In this document: positions 52,223-63,346 of the stretch, piece by piece | Numbering within the stretch: position 1 is the stretch's first letter | How the letters are laid out: each line of letters begins with the position of its first letter | From: Diadophis punctatus similis | Taxonomy: Eukaryota; Chordata; Lepidosauria; Squamata; Dipsadidae | Direction of reading: 5' to 3' | Assembly (NCBI GenBank): GCA_023053685.1 | Contig: JALIGW010000016.1 | Coordinates: 10,365,001 to 10,429,000 of the forward strand | DNA length: 64,000 nt | Position numbers and translations under genes: made by a program | Notes under the pieces: generated by a model | Seen by the model: the letters and a program-made list of their open reading frames with translations, nothing else | Database searches by the model: none | What the model was told of the DNA's origin: nothing

Positions 52223-52583
52223 TGTTGGGGTTCCGACGGATGCCCTAATTAAATCATGAACCTCAAGCCAAGTTTCAAAAGAAATCCAGTTATTTATTAG
52301 GAGCAACATGTCAGCACGTACCCAAGTGGAGTCAGCTCTGCCCCATGAAATTTATGGCCCAACTATGACCCTGTTTCCCCCCTCCCCCCCAGGGTGTGTC
52401 TTAAATCACATTCTCCAATGGAGCACTTTCGTGGGCTGTAGAGCTCACACCTCTCTGGCTGGTTCCAGTAGCCTGGGATACAGCCTTGAAAAAGGTATGC
52501 GTGGAATGTGCTTCTGTTTGTGGCTGCCGTGCTACTCCATCAGTTTTCCTCCCTCCTGCCTATGGCAACTTTACAAGTTGACA
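52223..52583 (-). mobile_element. Solo LTR, same family as 19,618
   Basis: TG...CA ends, 361 bp, perfect 5-bp duplication gagac (52,218-52,222 and 52,584-52,588). 'caaaagaaatccagttattt' and 'ctgtttccccc' are shared with 19,618-20,008. Antisense. No internal region left. Confidence 0.85.
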
Positions 52584-52692
52584 GAGACATTTTAATGGTA
52601 ACTATGACTGCTGTAACAAGGACTTTTTATTTTATACCATCAAAATAAAGATATACCTTCATTTGTGATAGACAAGACTCCAATTTTTTGCT

Positions 52693-52693
52693 T

Positions 52694-52736
<43 letters not shown>

Positions 52737-52740
52737 CAAC
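52693..52740. repeat. (CAA)n microsatellite
   Basis: About 13 CAA/ACA triplets that directly continue into the CR1 3' end, where the CR1 tail would be. Confidence 0.95.
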
Positions 52741-52935
52741 AGAGTTGGAAGGGACCTTGGAGGTCTTCTAGTCCAACCATCTGCTTAGGCAGGAAACCCT
52801 ACATCACTTCAGACAAATGGTTATCCAATATCTTCTTTAAAACTTCCAGTGTTGGAGCATTCACAACTTCTGGAGGCAAGCTGTTCCACTGATTAATTGT
52901 TCTTAGTTGATCTAAGTTGATCTTAGTTTTGAGGA
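52738..52935 (-). mobile_element. CR1 LINE 3' end, antisense
   Basis: 'agagttggaagggaccttgg' to 'ccactgattaattgttctta'. The tail is replaced by the CAA tract. Confidence 0.88.
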
Positions 52936-53275
52936 TATTACTAATACCCACAGTAAGTTCTGGAAGGATCTTGGAGATCATCCAAGTTGACTTCTTGGCC
53001 AGAACAGGAATACAGATTTTGTTTAAAAGCCTGCAGCAAAGAAGTCCACATCTTAGCAGGCAATCTGTTCCATTGATAACATCTCTGAGCATCAACATTT
53101 TTTTCCCAATGTTTAACTGAATCCATGTCATTATTATTTAAGCTTGTACATATCTGGCTTTCTGTAAGAGCTCCAAACAAGTCAGCATCATCTACTACGT
53201 GACAGCCCTTCAGATACTTGAAGGCAGCTATTATGCTTCCTGGAGTCTTCTGGTATCCATTAATTTTATTCATTT
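52936..53275 (-). pseudogene. Older CR1/L3 LINE C-terminal relic
   Basis: On the - strand KTPGSIIAAFKYLKGCH (about 53,200-53,250) and a later 'WNRLPAKMWTSLLQAFKQNL' segment follow the order of the CR1 C-terminal domain ('MIAVFQYLRGCH', 'WNNLPPEVVNAPTLEVFK') but are more diverged. A single 110-codon frame survives. Confidence 0.65.
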
Positions 53276-53660
53276 TTTTCCTCCCACAAAGTCATTAACA
53301 CTTTAATGGATTTTGTGAGAACAGCTGCCTTATAGGACAAAATCAGGATTCAGAACAAGGCTTGAGAGGATGATATTCATTGGTGTTAAACAAATAGGCA
53401 CTCCTCTATCTGATTAGGAAAAATCAAATGAATTGGGATAGGATTGAGTGGGGATTAGCTTTAAAGCCAACAAGTGAGATCTAAGGCTGCTAGCTAAACA
53501 TAAGCAATGCAGCAGATAAAAAGGCCAAAATAATCTTGGCTAGGCCCTAAAACACAATGCATTCAGTCTTTACAAGGTTCAGCTGAAACCTCCAGACACC
53601 AGGATAAGACATTCACAGCATTGCTCATTTCATCTGGGGCCAACTGACTATATATAATTT
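53276..53660. other. No recognised feature
   Basis: Nothing recognised. Confidence 0.45.
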
Positions 53661-53741
53661 ACAGATTACAGATTAACAGAGTTGGAAGGGAATTTATAGG
53701 TCATCTAGTCCAACCCCCCACTCAAGCAGGAGACTCTACAC

Positions 53742-53887
53742 CAGGGGTGGCCAAACTATGGTTCTTTGAGGACCTGTGGACTTCAACTCCCAGAATTCCT
53801 GAGCCAGCCATGCATGCATGGCTGGCTCAGGAATTCTGGGAGTTGAAGTCCACAGGTCCTCAAAGAACCATAGTTTGGCCACCCCTG
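53742..53887. mobile_element. hAT MITE, perfect 146-bp palindrome
   Basis: Both 73-bp arms are exact complements without a loop: 'caggggtggccaaactatgg' against its complement at the right end, centre tgca/tgca at 53,814/53,815. The 8-bp duplication ctctacac is perfect (53,734-53,741 and 53,888-53,895). No coding capacity. Confidence 0.93.
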
Positions 53888-54545
53888 CTCTACACCATTT
53901 CTGACAAATGGCAGGCCAATCTCTTCTTGAAAGTCTCAAGTGATGAAGCTCCCACAACTTCTGAAGGCAAGCTGTTCCATTGGTTGATTGTTCTCACTGT
54001 CAGAAAACTTCTCCTTATTTCTAGGTTGAATTTCTCCTTGATCACTTTCCATTCATTGTTCCTTGTCTGGCCTTCGGGTACCTTGGAAAATAGCTTGACC
54101 CCTTCCTCTCTCTGGCAGCCCCTCAAATATTGGAGCACTGTTATGTCTCCCCTGGTCCTTCTCTTCATTAGACTAGCCATGCCCAGTTCCTGCAACCGTT
54201 CCTCATATGTTTTAGTCTCCAATCATCCTGGTTGCTCTCCTCTGCACTTTTTCTAGAGTCTCAACATCTTTTTTATAGTGTGGTGACCAAAACTGGATGC
54301 AATACTCTAGATGTGGTCTTACTAAGTGCTATTAGTACCTCACTTGATCTTGATTGTATCCCTCTGTTAATGCAATTTAAGATTGCGTTGGCTTTTTTGG
54401 CTGCCGCTGCACACTGCTGGCTCATATTTAGCTGGTTGTCCACTAAGACTCAAAGATCTCTCTCACAGTCACTGCTATTAAGCCTGGTTTCACCCAATTT
54501 ATATGTATACTTTTGGTTTTTCTTACCTAAGTGTAGGACGTTACT

Positions 54546-55058
54546 CAGGGGTGGGTTCTGACTTACCTTGCTTCCAGTTCGCTTCCTCAGGCAACATATG
54601 GGCATGCGCAGAGCTAAAAACCCAGCTTCTGCGCATGTGCAGAAACAAAAAACAAGGTGGCGCCGCCTATGGCGCCGCCGAGAGAGCTGGTTCAGGGGCA
54701 TGAAGAAGAACCGAGGTGGCGCAGCGGTTAGAGTGGGGTACTGCAGGCCACTTTAGCTGACTGTGATCTGCAGGTCAGCGGTTCAAATCTCACCAGCTCA
54801 AGGTTGACTCAGCCTTCCATCCTTCCGAGGTAGGTAAGATGAGGACCCAGATTGTTGGGGGCAATATAAATATACATTGCTTACTGGTGTAAACTGCTTA
54901 GAGAGTGCTTGCACTGTGAGGCGGTATATAAATGTCACTAATAAATAAATGTCACTAATAAAATGTTCAGCCGGCCATCGCTGCCAGTTCAGTGAGTAGG
55001 GGAAATTCCCACTACCGGTTCTATAGAACTGGTCCAAACCGGCAGGAACCCACCTGTG
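54546..55058. mobile_element. hAT MITE carrying a SINE
   Basis: Ends 'caggggtgggttctgactta' and 'accggcaggaacccacctgt'. The 8-bp flanks acgttact/actttatt match at 6 of 8. GC-rich core 'tctgcgcatgtgcagaaac'. A SINE occupies 54,711-54,960. Ends best match the 17,534 copy. Confidence 0.8.
54711..54960 (+). mobile_element. Squamate tRNA-derived SINE, (ATTT) tail subfamily
   Basis: 'ccgaggtggcgcagcggtta' (A box), 'agcggttcaaatctcaccag' (B box), 'gaggacccagattgttgggg' body, 'gcttactggtgtaaactgct' insert, AATAAAT tail with a 'gtcactaataa' duplication. Same subfamily as 34,073. Confidence 0.93.
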
Positions 55059-55400
55059 ACTTTATTTTTCTCTACATTGAATTTCATTTTGTTAGATAGG
55101 GCCCAGTGTTTAAGTCTGTCAAGATCCATCCGGATCTTGAGCCTATCTTCTTGGGTGTTAGCTATTCCTCCAGCTTAGTATCATCTGCAAATTTGGTAAA
55201 TTCCCCTTCTATTCCCTCATCTAAGTCATTTATGAAGATATTGAAGTGTACTGGGCCTAAGATGGAACCTTGTGGTACCCCACTGCTTACATCTCTCCAT
55301 ATAGACTTAGACCCATTGCGTATAGTTTGTCAGCCAGTTGCAAATCCATCTGGTGGTGAAGCTATCTATCTCACCTTTTTCTAGCTTACGGAGAAGTAGG

Positions 55401-56055
55401 TTGTGGTAATTGGGAATCATCAGCATACTGTTAATATTTCACCCCATGGTGACTGATGAGCTCAGCTAGTTGCCTCATATAGGTATTAAATTGAGTTCAG
55501 GAGCGCTCCGAACCCTATAGCAGGGATCAAGTAGGGATCAAGGATCAGATTCCTCTTCCCCAAATACCGTTGATTGGAAGTGACCCTGGAGAAAGGAGGC
55601 AAATCAACCCAGCTATTTGCAATATAACCAGAGAGATACTGTTACTTCACTGCCCTTACTGCCTCAAGGTTGGCCTTAATAGTGGCTGTAACCCATGTTC
55701 AGTCATGTTTCTAGTTTGTTGAGCACCAGTGATACTCTCTTCCATGAACTACAGGGGGTGACGGGATCCCAAGAGAAAGAGTCCAAATGGGTGCAATCTG
55801 ATCCAATGCCTGGTCACTGTTCTCTTTTTCCAAGTCAAGGGAAGGCTTCAGATGGATCATGTAGCAGACCAGCAGGAACAACCTCTAGATCCCTCTGAAA
55901 CCCATCTGGCTCCATCAGTCTCTGGGAATGGACCAATTTAATGAGCTTGACCTTCTTCCTGTGGGTAGAGCCATTAGAATATCTCATGAAAATCAAGGTG
56001 TGATCTGACCATGACAAAGGAGCAACCAAGAGTTTTTCCAATGTGTTCATTTGTA
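55401..56055 (-). mobile_element. CR1/L3-type LINE fragment, degenerate
   Basis: 'aatcatcagcatactgttaa' to 'atctgaccatgacaaagg' follows the order of the LINE at 12.5-14.4 kb and extends upstream into the endonuclease/RT linker. On the - strand a 71-codon frame (55,835-56,050) reads SWSDHTLIF and KLIKLVHSQRLMEPDGFQ, like the end of the endonuclease domain. Confidence 0.55.
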
Positions 56056-57047
56056 CATAAACAGAAATGATTGATCCAGATTGAAATTCCCATTAATTTC
56101 ATTTGGAGAATGTTAATTTGGGGCTCAATCCTCCTTCAATCATTTCTCTACTCTCCATTTCCTATTACTTTTCATAAACTAGAAATAGGAGACAAACATT
56201 GCCCAAGACTCCACTAGGACTGATGGTTTCAGAAATCAATAAGTAACTTAAGCTTGTTCAGGTATGAAGAAGACTACAATCTCATCCCTCATTCCCATTC
56301 AGTTTTATAACTGAACAAAAGGAACACCGAGTACTGAAGGTGACATATTGGTCTCAAAATATTGCTGCTATTATGTTCATCTAAACGCGAATCTATTTTT
56401 CTTTCAAAGAAAATCAGTTGTGCGGGTTTTTCTTTTAAAAAATGAATCTTGTAACAATTGTGTAGCTTTTGAAAATCTTTATAGACTCATATATTCACAA
56501 TTGGAACAGTGTATCCCTGGAGTATTACAGAGATCAGTGTGTGGACAAGAGTAGTTAACAGATATAAACAGAAAAAGATCTATCATAACAAGCTATGACA
56601 GCACAACTATATTCTGCGCAATCTGATGTACGTAGGTACACGGAGGGTTGCTGACCTCCTGTCAACATCTCATCTAAGCATTGAAGCTTTCCAAAGAAGA
56701 ATACAGGGTGTTACTCAGATACTGTATCTCAAATGTTCCTACTTTTTTCTCCAATGGCATCACAAAGAGAGAAGAAAGCTCCAAATACGTTAAAAATAAA
56801 AGCGTTCAGAAATATTTAATTCTTCTTCTTATAAAGAAATAAGATTAGAAGTCTGTTTCCTAATAGCTGGACTTCCATAGTCAGTGATCTACCAAAAGGA
56901 CCAGCAGGGCAACCAGGCAGTGACATAAGAAATGTCTTATTTGGTCTTCATAGACTGGAATCCATAAGAAGCCAGTTATACATTCTCTTCATTCCTCTGG
57001 ATTTCTTGTTCAAGTGAATAGATAGCAGCATGAGTGAGGGTCATTAT
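56056..57047. other. No recognised feature
   Basis: Nothing recognised. Confidence 0.5.
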
Positions 57048-57052
57048 AGTGG

Positions 57053-57456
57053 TGTCAGCATTCCAAGTAACATATCTGCCAAAAGCAGAACTCTGAGGCA
57101 GGTAGATTCCTCAAAGAACATGTTTATTGGATACATCATATCGGCACAGCTAGTGAAAACCAACTCTAAAAGTTCCTGCCGTTTTCCCCTAATTAAAAGA
57201 ACAAATATTTCCCTCACCAAGTGTCACCGGTCACATTCTCCAATGAAAGTAGCTGGGAGGCTGCTTGGTCACTTCTCTCCTCCTTCACTCACCATCTGTT
57301 GGGATGACCTTGGTTCTCACAAGAAAACTTCTTGTTTTGACTGGTAGCCAGTTTATCTGCTTCCCCCCTTCCTTCCCCCTCTCAAAGTCCATGGCAACTA
57401 TGAGGCCGGAAAAGATGGTTTCAGCCAGGTTCGCTTCAGAGTTGACAGAGTTGACA
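57053..57456 (-). mobile_element. Solo LTR, related family, perfect 5-bp TSD
   Basis: TG...CA ends, 404 bp, duplication agtgg exact (57,048-57,052 and 57,457-57,461). 'ttgggatgaccttggttctc', 'ctttttgactggtagcc'-like and 'catggcaac' words are shared in order with 19,618-20,008. The third LTR in the same orientation. Confidence 0.82.
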
Positions 57457-57461
57457 AGTGG

Positions 57462-58297
57462 TGGGTCCAGCTTGGAGATCATTTTCTCCAGACATGTATG
57501 TATTGTTTGCACTGATGCCTAGATATTACTCTATTCTAGGCATTTTTATTATTAGTTGTGTTTCTTTTAGGATCAGTTACTCGCTTTAGCATTGAATCCT
57601 CTTTTTTCCATTCAGTTTTTAACCTGTCTAGTCTTGTTTAACTGTACCATTCTCTACTCTACTCTCTCCCTAATATAGATGGAGTAAAACAATATGACAT
57701 TGTAACAATAAGAAATAAAATGTTAAATAAAATAAAAATGTTAAAACTGGTATGACAAGCTTTAAAAGAATTACAAACAGTCTTAATGAAATGAACCTCT
57801 ATTTGTGCCTACATTCAGAGAATGAAGAAATTGTGCCTTTTGTAAAGCCAGGAATGAAAAATCTTTTTCTTCCCATCAAGGCAAAACACTTTTAAGTGTA
57901 GGAGTGTTATATAAGAAGACTTTTACAGAAAGGGCAATGCAGAATTGATATTTTATCCCATTTTCCCCAAACAGAAACATATTGCAAAATTATGAAAATA
58001 GCAATTGAAGTAGGGAACATTCAAGATGTTAAATCAACCATAGCAAAATGTTGTTCTTTTCTTTTGGGGTCATTCCAATGTTCTTTCAGTGGTTTGACCA
58101 GACTAGTAATTTGGTCTGGGAGGGGGGAAACCCCATTTTTTAAAAAAGAGCTTTTGTTCTTTTTCTTTTCTTTTTCTTTGATACCTAGTCAAAGGAATTA
58201 AAATGATTTTGAAGTTATTTTTAAGATGGTTGGAAAAGAAGGCTGAAAGAAGATGAAAGGGAAAGAAAGTTGAGCCAAGAAAAAGAGAACAGCTGTC
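57462..58297. other. No recognised feature
   Basis: Nothing recognised. Confidence 0.5.
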
Positions 58298-58676
58298 ACA
58301 AAATGCAGCAGCACAGTCTTAGGGGCCCTTAGGGTGGTCCATGTATCACCCTTGTTATATGAGTTACATTGATTGCCAGTCTGCTTCTGGGTCCAGTTCA
58401 AGGTGTTACAGTAGTTATTAACTTTAAAGTCCTTCAGCATGGATCTAAGCTACCTGAGAAACTGTCTCACCCCAATGGGATTGGCCAGCCCCACTTGCAC
58501 CAGAAGTGGCATATTGCAAATCCTGCCAGCCAAGAAATTGTGGCTGATGGGGTCCAGGAGAAGACCCTTTTATGCCATGACTCCTGCCCTCTGGAACATC
58601 ATGTCTCTTGAGATGAGATCTGCCCCTACCCTCTTAGCTTCCTGAAAGGGCCTAAAAACTTGCCAGCTGGCTTTGG
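58298..58676 (+). mobile_element. CR1/L3-type LINE C-terminal fragment
   Basis: In sense the relic follows the C-terminal order of the ORF at 12,726: an 'LHWLP'-like start (about 58,368), 'LSYLRNCLTPMG' (about 58,445), 'MTPALWNIMSLEMRSAPTLLA' (about 58,577). Two frames are needed. Confidence 0.65.
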
Positions 58677-58684
58677 GTCCAGAT

Positions 58685-58847
58685 CAGCAGTGGGTTGCTC
58701 CCAGTTTGGTCCGGTTCTAAGAACCAGTAGCGTCGGCGGCAGGAGGCTCCACCCACCTGCCCGGGACACTTCTGCGCATGTGCAGAAGCGTTGCGCGTGC
58801 AAGCATGCACACAAACTGGTAGTAAAGGGTTTTAGAACCCACTACTG
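58685..58847. mobile_element. hAT MITE, short copy
   Basis: 'cagcagtgggttgctcccag' to 'tttagaacccactactg'. 8-bp flanks gtccagat/ttccagat (58,677-58,684 and 58,848-58,855) match at 7 of 8. Core 'acttctgcgcatgtgcagaa' is a perfect palindrome. 163 bp. Confidence 0.85.
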
Positions 58848-58884
58848 TTCCAGATGGGGTCATATTGTACTAGAGATAGTTTGA

Positions 58885-59016
58885 CAGGAGTGTCAAACTC
58901 GCAGCCCGTGGTCTGGATGTGTCATGCACTGGCCATGCCCACTCCCGGTTTAGCAAAGGGGGAAAAAGTCATGATCCATCACCTGACGACGTGACACCGC
59001 AGGTTTGACACCCCTG
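58885..59016. mobile_element. hAT-type MITE (caggagtgtcaaactc ends)
   Basis: 'caggagtgtcaaactcgcag' and 'caggtttgacacccctg' are inverted ends. 132 bp. No 8-bp duplication visible. Related to 61,994-62,358 and to the fragment at 30,855. Confidence 0.7.
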
Positions 59017-59199
59017 GCCTAACATAACCCTCCATCTCCATCCTGTTTCCACACTGATCCTCCTATTTAATGTATTGTTAATGTTTCTAATTTTCATGCT
59101 TGATGTTTTAATACTTCTAACTTTTAATTACCGATATTGTTTTTATGATATTGTCACTTGATATTGAGATGGACAGCATATAAATGTAATTAATTAATT

Positions 59200-59368
59200 A
59201 AAAGAAGAAGAAGAGATGAGGTAGGAAGGTAAGAAGGAGGGAGGGAGGGAGGGAGGGAGGGAGGGAGGGAGGGAAGGAAGGAAGGAAGGAAGGAAGGAAG
59301 GAAGGAAGGAAGGAAGGAAGGAAGGAAGGAAGGAAGGAAGGAAGGAAGGAAGGAAGGAAGGAAGGAAG
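59200..59368. repeat. (GAA)(GGGA)n(GGAA)n microsatellite
   Basis: GAA triplets, then 9 GGGA and about 24 GGAA units; a homopurine strand of about 150 bases. Confidence 0.96.
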
Positions 59369-60455
59369 TTTCTTTCAGGAAAACAATTGTGCTGGGCTTT
59401 GCCAAAAGAAGAGGCTATGCTTTAGCTATGCTTTAGCAGTTGAATTGATCAGAAGGATCAATATTTTACACATATGGTAATAAGAGTGCTAAGCAGACAA
59501 AATATAATTCCCTGAATTATTTCAATATTTTGCATTTTCCATACTTACCCATTTCCTGGACCACAGGATGTGGAAAGAAGAGCAATTGTATTCCTATGCT
59601 TTTTACAGATGAAAATGAAGTAGGTAGCGAAGAAATGCAAAAGAAGATGAGTGGTTTAGCTCTCATTGGCTTTAGACCTGTTTAGCATCAATACAGTGTA
59701 CAGTAGTTCATTCTTGCCATGCATTTCCCTGATTTCTGCTGAAGAAATGTGGCTCTAAATACAAAAAAAAACTTATACAGATTAATGTTTTCAGCTGTAT
59801 GTTTGAGGATGACCTTATTTGCAATGCTTTAATAACAGATTTTTACAGTCTTAAAAAAAAAACTACAAGCCCTCCTAGCCATATTTTCTTTTAAATGGAA
59901 AAATTGGAAGGGAGGGAGGGAGGAAGGGAGGGAGGAAGGAATACTTTCTTCAGAAGGATGCATTTAAAATGGTATATATTGTTTCAGATATTTTAGCAAT
60001 CCTTTAACACTTGCAAAGCCATATTTTTGTTGTAATAAACTGCTCTTTTGACTGTTATTACAGAAATTATAAGTATGAACATTTGAGATGCAAAGAACTT
60101 TGAAATAAATACAGCTGGGCAGGTTTGAAATAGTTTCCCAAGGCTATGTAAGCAAGAGATTTGTAAAACAGGATGCTAAAATGTTAATAACGCTGAGTAA
60201 TAAAACAGAAAGCCACAAGCACCAATCATATAATACAGATTCATATACTGTGTAGAACAGTGAAAATTGGAAAATATCACTGCACACACAAAGTGATAGA
60301 AATTAAATTTTAATACAGCCAACAAAGCCAGACAGTTTATTTCTTGATGTAAATCTTGCACGTAATGCTTTATTATTTTGTTTTGCTATTTTTCTCCCAT
60401 TTCTTTCTCTGGTCTTTTGCTGAAGAGTCCTGAGATCATTCCAGTTTTTCTTTTG
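59369..60455. other. No recognised feature
   Basis: A short GGGA/GGAA run at 59,909-59,940; otherwise nothing recognised. Confidence 0.5.
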
Positions 60456-60458
60456 TGT

Positions 60459-60629
60459 CTTCTTCTTCTTCTTCTTCTTCTTCTTCTTCTTCTTCTTCTT
60501 CTTCTTCTTCTTCTTCTTCTTCTTCTTCTTCTTCTTCTTCTTCTTCTTCTTCTTCTTCTTCTTCTTCTTCTTCTTCTTCTTCTTCTTCTCCTACTCCTAC
60601 TCCTACTCCTACTCCTACTCCTACTCCTA
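60459..60629. repeat. (TTC)n then (CTACTC)n microsatellite
   Basis: About 43 TTC triplets (GAA on the other strand), then TCCTAC hexamers. The 80-residue poly-Leu and poly-Arg frames are artefacts. Confidence 0.97.
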
Positions 60630-61985
60630 GCTAAAAGTAGCCTACTCATTTAAATGGTCTATAACAAAAAAGTAAGCAAATCAAACATTGAACTAATACA
60701 GTAAATCCAGTGGTCTCACTTGAAACACAAATAACCAGGCTCACCTTATCCTTCTTTGACCACATTATGAGAAGATCTACTTTTTTTGGAAAAGTCATTG
60801 ATGTTGGGAGAGGAGAGGAGAGGAGCAGGAAGGTGGATGGTCTCAATTTCAGCAACAATGGATGCCTTGTTGGGAGATCTCAAGGACCAGATTGGGACAT
60901 CTGGGTATCTGCAAATTTGATTATTTTTTTTTCATATGTCTCTTAATGGTCATATTATTGCTTGTGCTTGATAGAAAAGTAAGAAAAGAGGAGTTATATA
61001 AAACTTTTATGAACTTAATTCATAAATTAACTATGCACTTGAAACAGTATTGATTAAATCATATAAAGCAAAGATATAAAAAACAAAAATGGAAAACCCA
61101 ATAAGTTATTACCCCCTGATATTAAACAACTGTAGCATTGTAATCTTAATTTTAACTGTCTTTTTAAGAATGCCTGGGAAAAAGTAGTCAGATATTTATT
61201 AAACCATGTCTTTTAAGAGAGTGTATACAACTAAGAGTCTAATAGCAATAGAAAAATTCAATTAAATAAATAAATAAGTATTCTGATTCAATAAATCAAC
61301 AATTTGTAAACTTCTATTTCCAATATAGAACTCAAACAACAAAGAAAAAAACTATTGAAGATGCTATTAAAATTAGTTTATGGCCCTCTAATATTAACAG
61401 ATTTGGTGCCCCCATATTTCCTGCCTTAACATGTTAAAAAGCATATTTGAAAGAAATGGACATCTAGTTATAATTTTAAGAGTTACTTATATGACAAACT
61501 TACATTCTGGGACCATATGCATGCAGTCCAACATGATAGAAAATTATGAAATATCTTATGATATATTACATGCTTTCACTTTATCCCCACCTATCTCTGA
61601 GTCAATCTCATTTTGGAGATGGTAGGGAATTTTGGGGAGGGGAAAGTTATGGGCAAATAGATGTTCCCAATCGTTTTGACCAGCTTATTCCTCATTAAGG
61701 TTTAAGCTGTTTGAGTTACTGCAAGATGAATTCAATTATATAAAATTGCAAAATAGCATTGAATTCAATTGATTTCACAAATGGGTCCAGATACATTAGC
61801 AGTATCTAAAATTCCTGAATTGTCAGTACTGAAATAATGAAATGTTCTAGCATTGGAATACTAAAATTACAATATTTTTTATAAACAATGAAGCAAACGT
61901 AGCTTAAGTGGGAGAAGCACTCTAGAATAAAGATATCTATGTCGTTTCTAAATCATCCAGATCATGGATGGGAAAGTACCTTTGG
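60630..61985. other. No recognised feature
   Basis: AT-rich; nothing recognised. Confidence 0.5.
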
Positions 61986-61993
61986 GTCTAGAA

Positions 61994-62358
61994 CAAGACC
62001 GGATGTGTCATGTGCAGGCCATGCCCACCCCAGCTCCACGAAGGGAAAAACGTGATATGTCATGTGACGGCAACATGATAGCACTAGCACTAGCACTTAG
62101 ACTTATATACCACACTTCACAGTGCTTTACAGCCCTCTCTAAGAGGTTTACAGTGTCAGCATATTGCCCCCAACAGTCTGGGTCCTCATTTTACCCACCT
62201 CGAAAGGATGGAAGTCTGAGTCAACCTTGAGCCTGGTGAGATTCAATCAATTCACCAGTTCAATTCTAGGCAACCGGTAGTCAGCAGAAGTAGCCTGCAG
62301 TACTGCATTCTAACCACTGCACCACTGTGGCTCTGATGCGGCAAGTTTGACACCTGTG
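61994..62358. mobile_element. hAT MITE with 8-bp TSD, carrying a SINE
   Basis: 8-bp duplication gtctagaa is exact (61,986-61,993 and 62,359-62,366). The right end 'gcaagtttgacacctgtg' and 'accggatgtgtcatgtgcag' match 58,885-59,016. The left 25 bases of the family are missing. A SINE fills 62,078-62,333. Confidence 0.78.
62078..62333 (-). mobile_element. Squamate tRNA-derived SINE, antisense
   Basis: Tail 'atagcactagcactagcac', body 'caacagtctgggtcctcatt', head complement 'taaccactgcaccactgtgg'. Same subfamily as 33,593. Confidence 0.92.
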
Positions 62359-63345
62359 GTCTAGAATAAAGAGTTGGAATATCCTGGTAACTAGAACTAT
62401 TGCCCAGAGCTGAAGAAAGTAAAAATGGAATCATAAAAGCTCCTCCCTCCTTTTACACCTATCACAACACCTGAAAAATGATGGTACTCCAATTGTATAA
62501 TTGCAGTCACCGTATCTGCTTTATTTACCCCTCTGTGTGGACATTCCTGCAGGTAACTGATTAATGCCTACCGGTCCTTAAAAAATATTAAGTTTCTTAT
62601 AATTGTACATGGAGAAAATCAATGCTTGCTAGGAGTAAAAAAATGACTTGATGGCACATAATCAATTGTTAATCAATATTTGTAAGAATAATTCACTGCA
62701 GAGAAAGTTTCAAAAGAATTTCTTTTAAGTGTGTTATGTTCAAGATGTAAAACAGGGAGTGGACACTGACTTAAATGATATGGGTTGTCCTATGTCTACT
62801 CCAATTTGATTTCCTATCCATAAGTTTGCTAATACATGTTGTAAAGATCTGGACAATATTTATAAACTCTTTAGAAAACATTTGTTTAGAACTCATCTTA
62901 AAAACAAAAGTGTTTAAAATGGGTGCTAATGTGTCATATTTCCCATTTGGTATTTTACTCTTCTGAGATGTAGAAGCATAAGTTTGTTTCTATGATATTA
63001 AAACAAATATGAACAGCACCGTAAGATCAAAATGTCTCTTTATCCTTCTGGCTAAACAAAGATGATAATTTATGGAATCAGAATACTTACTTATTTATCT
63101 CAAAATGTAGGGCCAACTCACTACAAAGGAACTCTGACTTGAGGTCTGATGTATTACTGTGAAAAAGAGCAGTTAATTTTTTCTTTCTTGCTTTCAGTGG
63201 TAACTGCAAACACTACAAATAGAGAATAATTATTCTAATGTGCATTATTTACACAGTGAAGTTCATGAAGTTCCTTTGGTTTAATAGCATGCATAGCAAC
63301 AGAAGTATGCAGAATGAAGATGATATTATAGGTAGAAAAAAGCAT
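62359..63345. other. No recognised feature
   Basis: Nothing recognised. Confidence 0.5.
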
Positions 63346-63346
63346 A

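Larger units (their letters stand above)
53672..55400 (-). mobile_element. Long antisense CR1 with three later insertions
   Basis: It starts at the 3' end 'aacagagttggaagggaatt'. It continues through the C-terminal coding relic (53,890-54,222: 110 codons including 'MASLMKRRTRGDITVLQYLR') into the upstream region 'gtgtggtgaccaaaactgga' and 'cacactgctggctcatattt'. After the hAT block it continues with 'tttgttagatagggcccagt' to 'ttctagcttacggagaagta'. Interrupted by the palindromic hAT (53,742), the hAT at 54,546 and a SINE inside that. It is the longest CR1 in the window. Confidence 0.8.

Noticed and set aside
60378..60653. 91-residue poly-Leu and antisense poly-Arg frames
   Set aside because: Translation of the TTC/GAA microsatellite; leucine run has no signal-peptide or membrane context.
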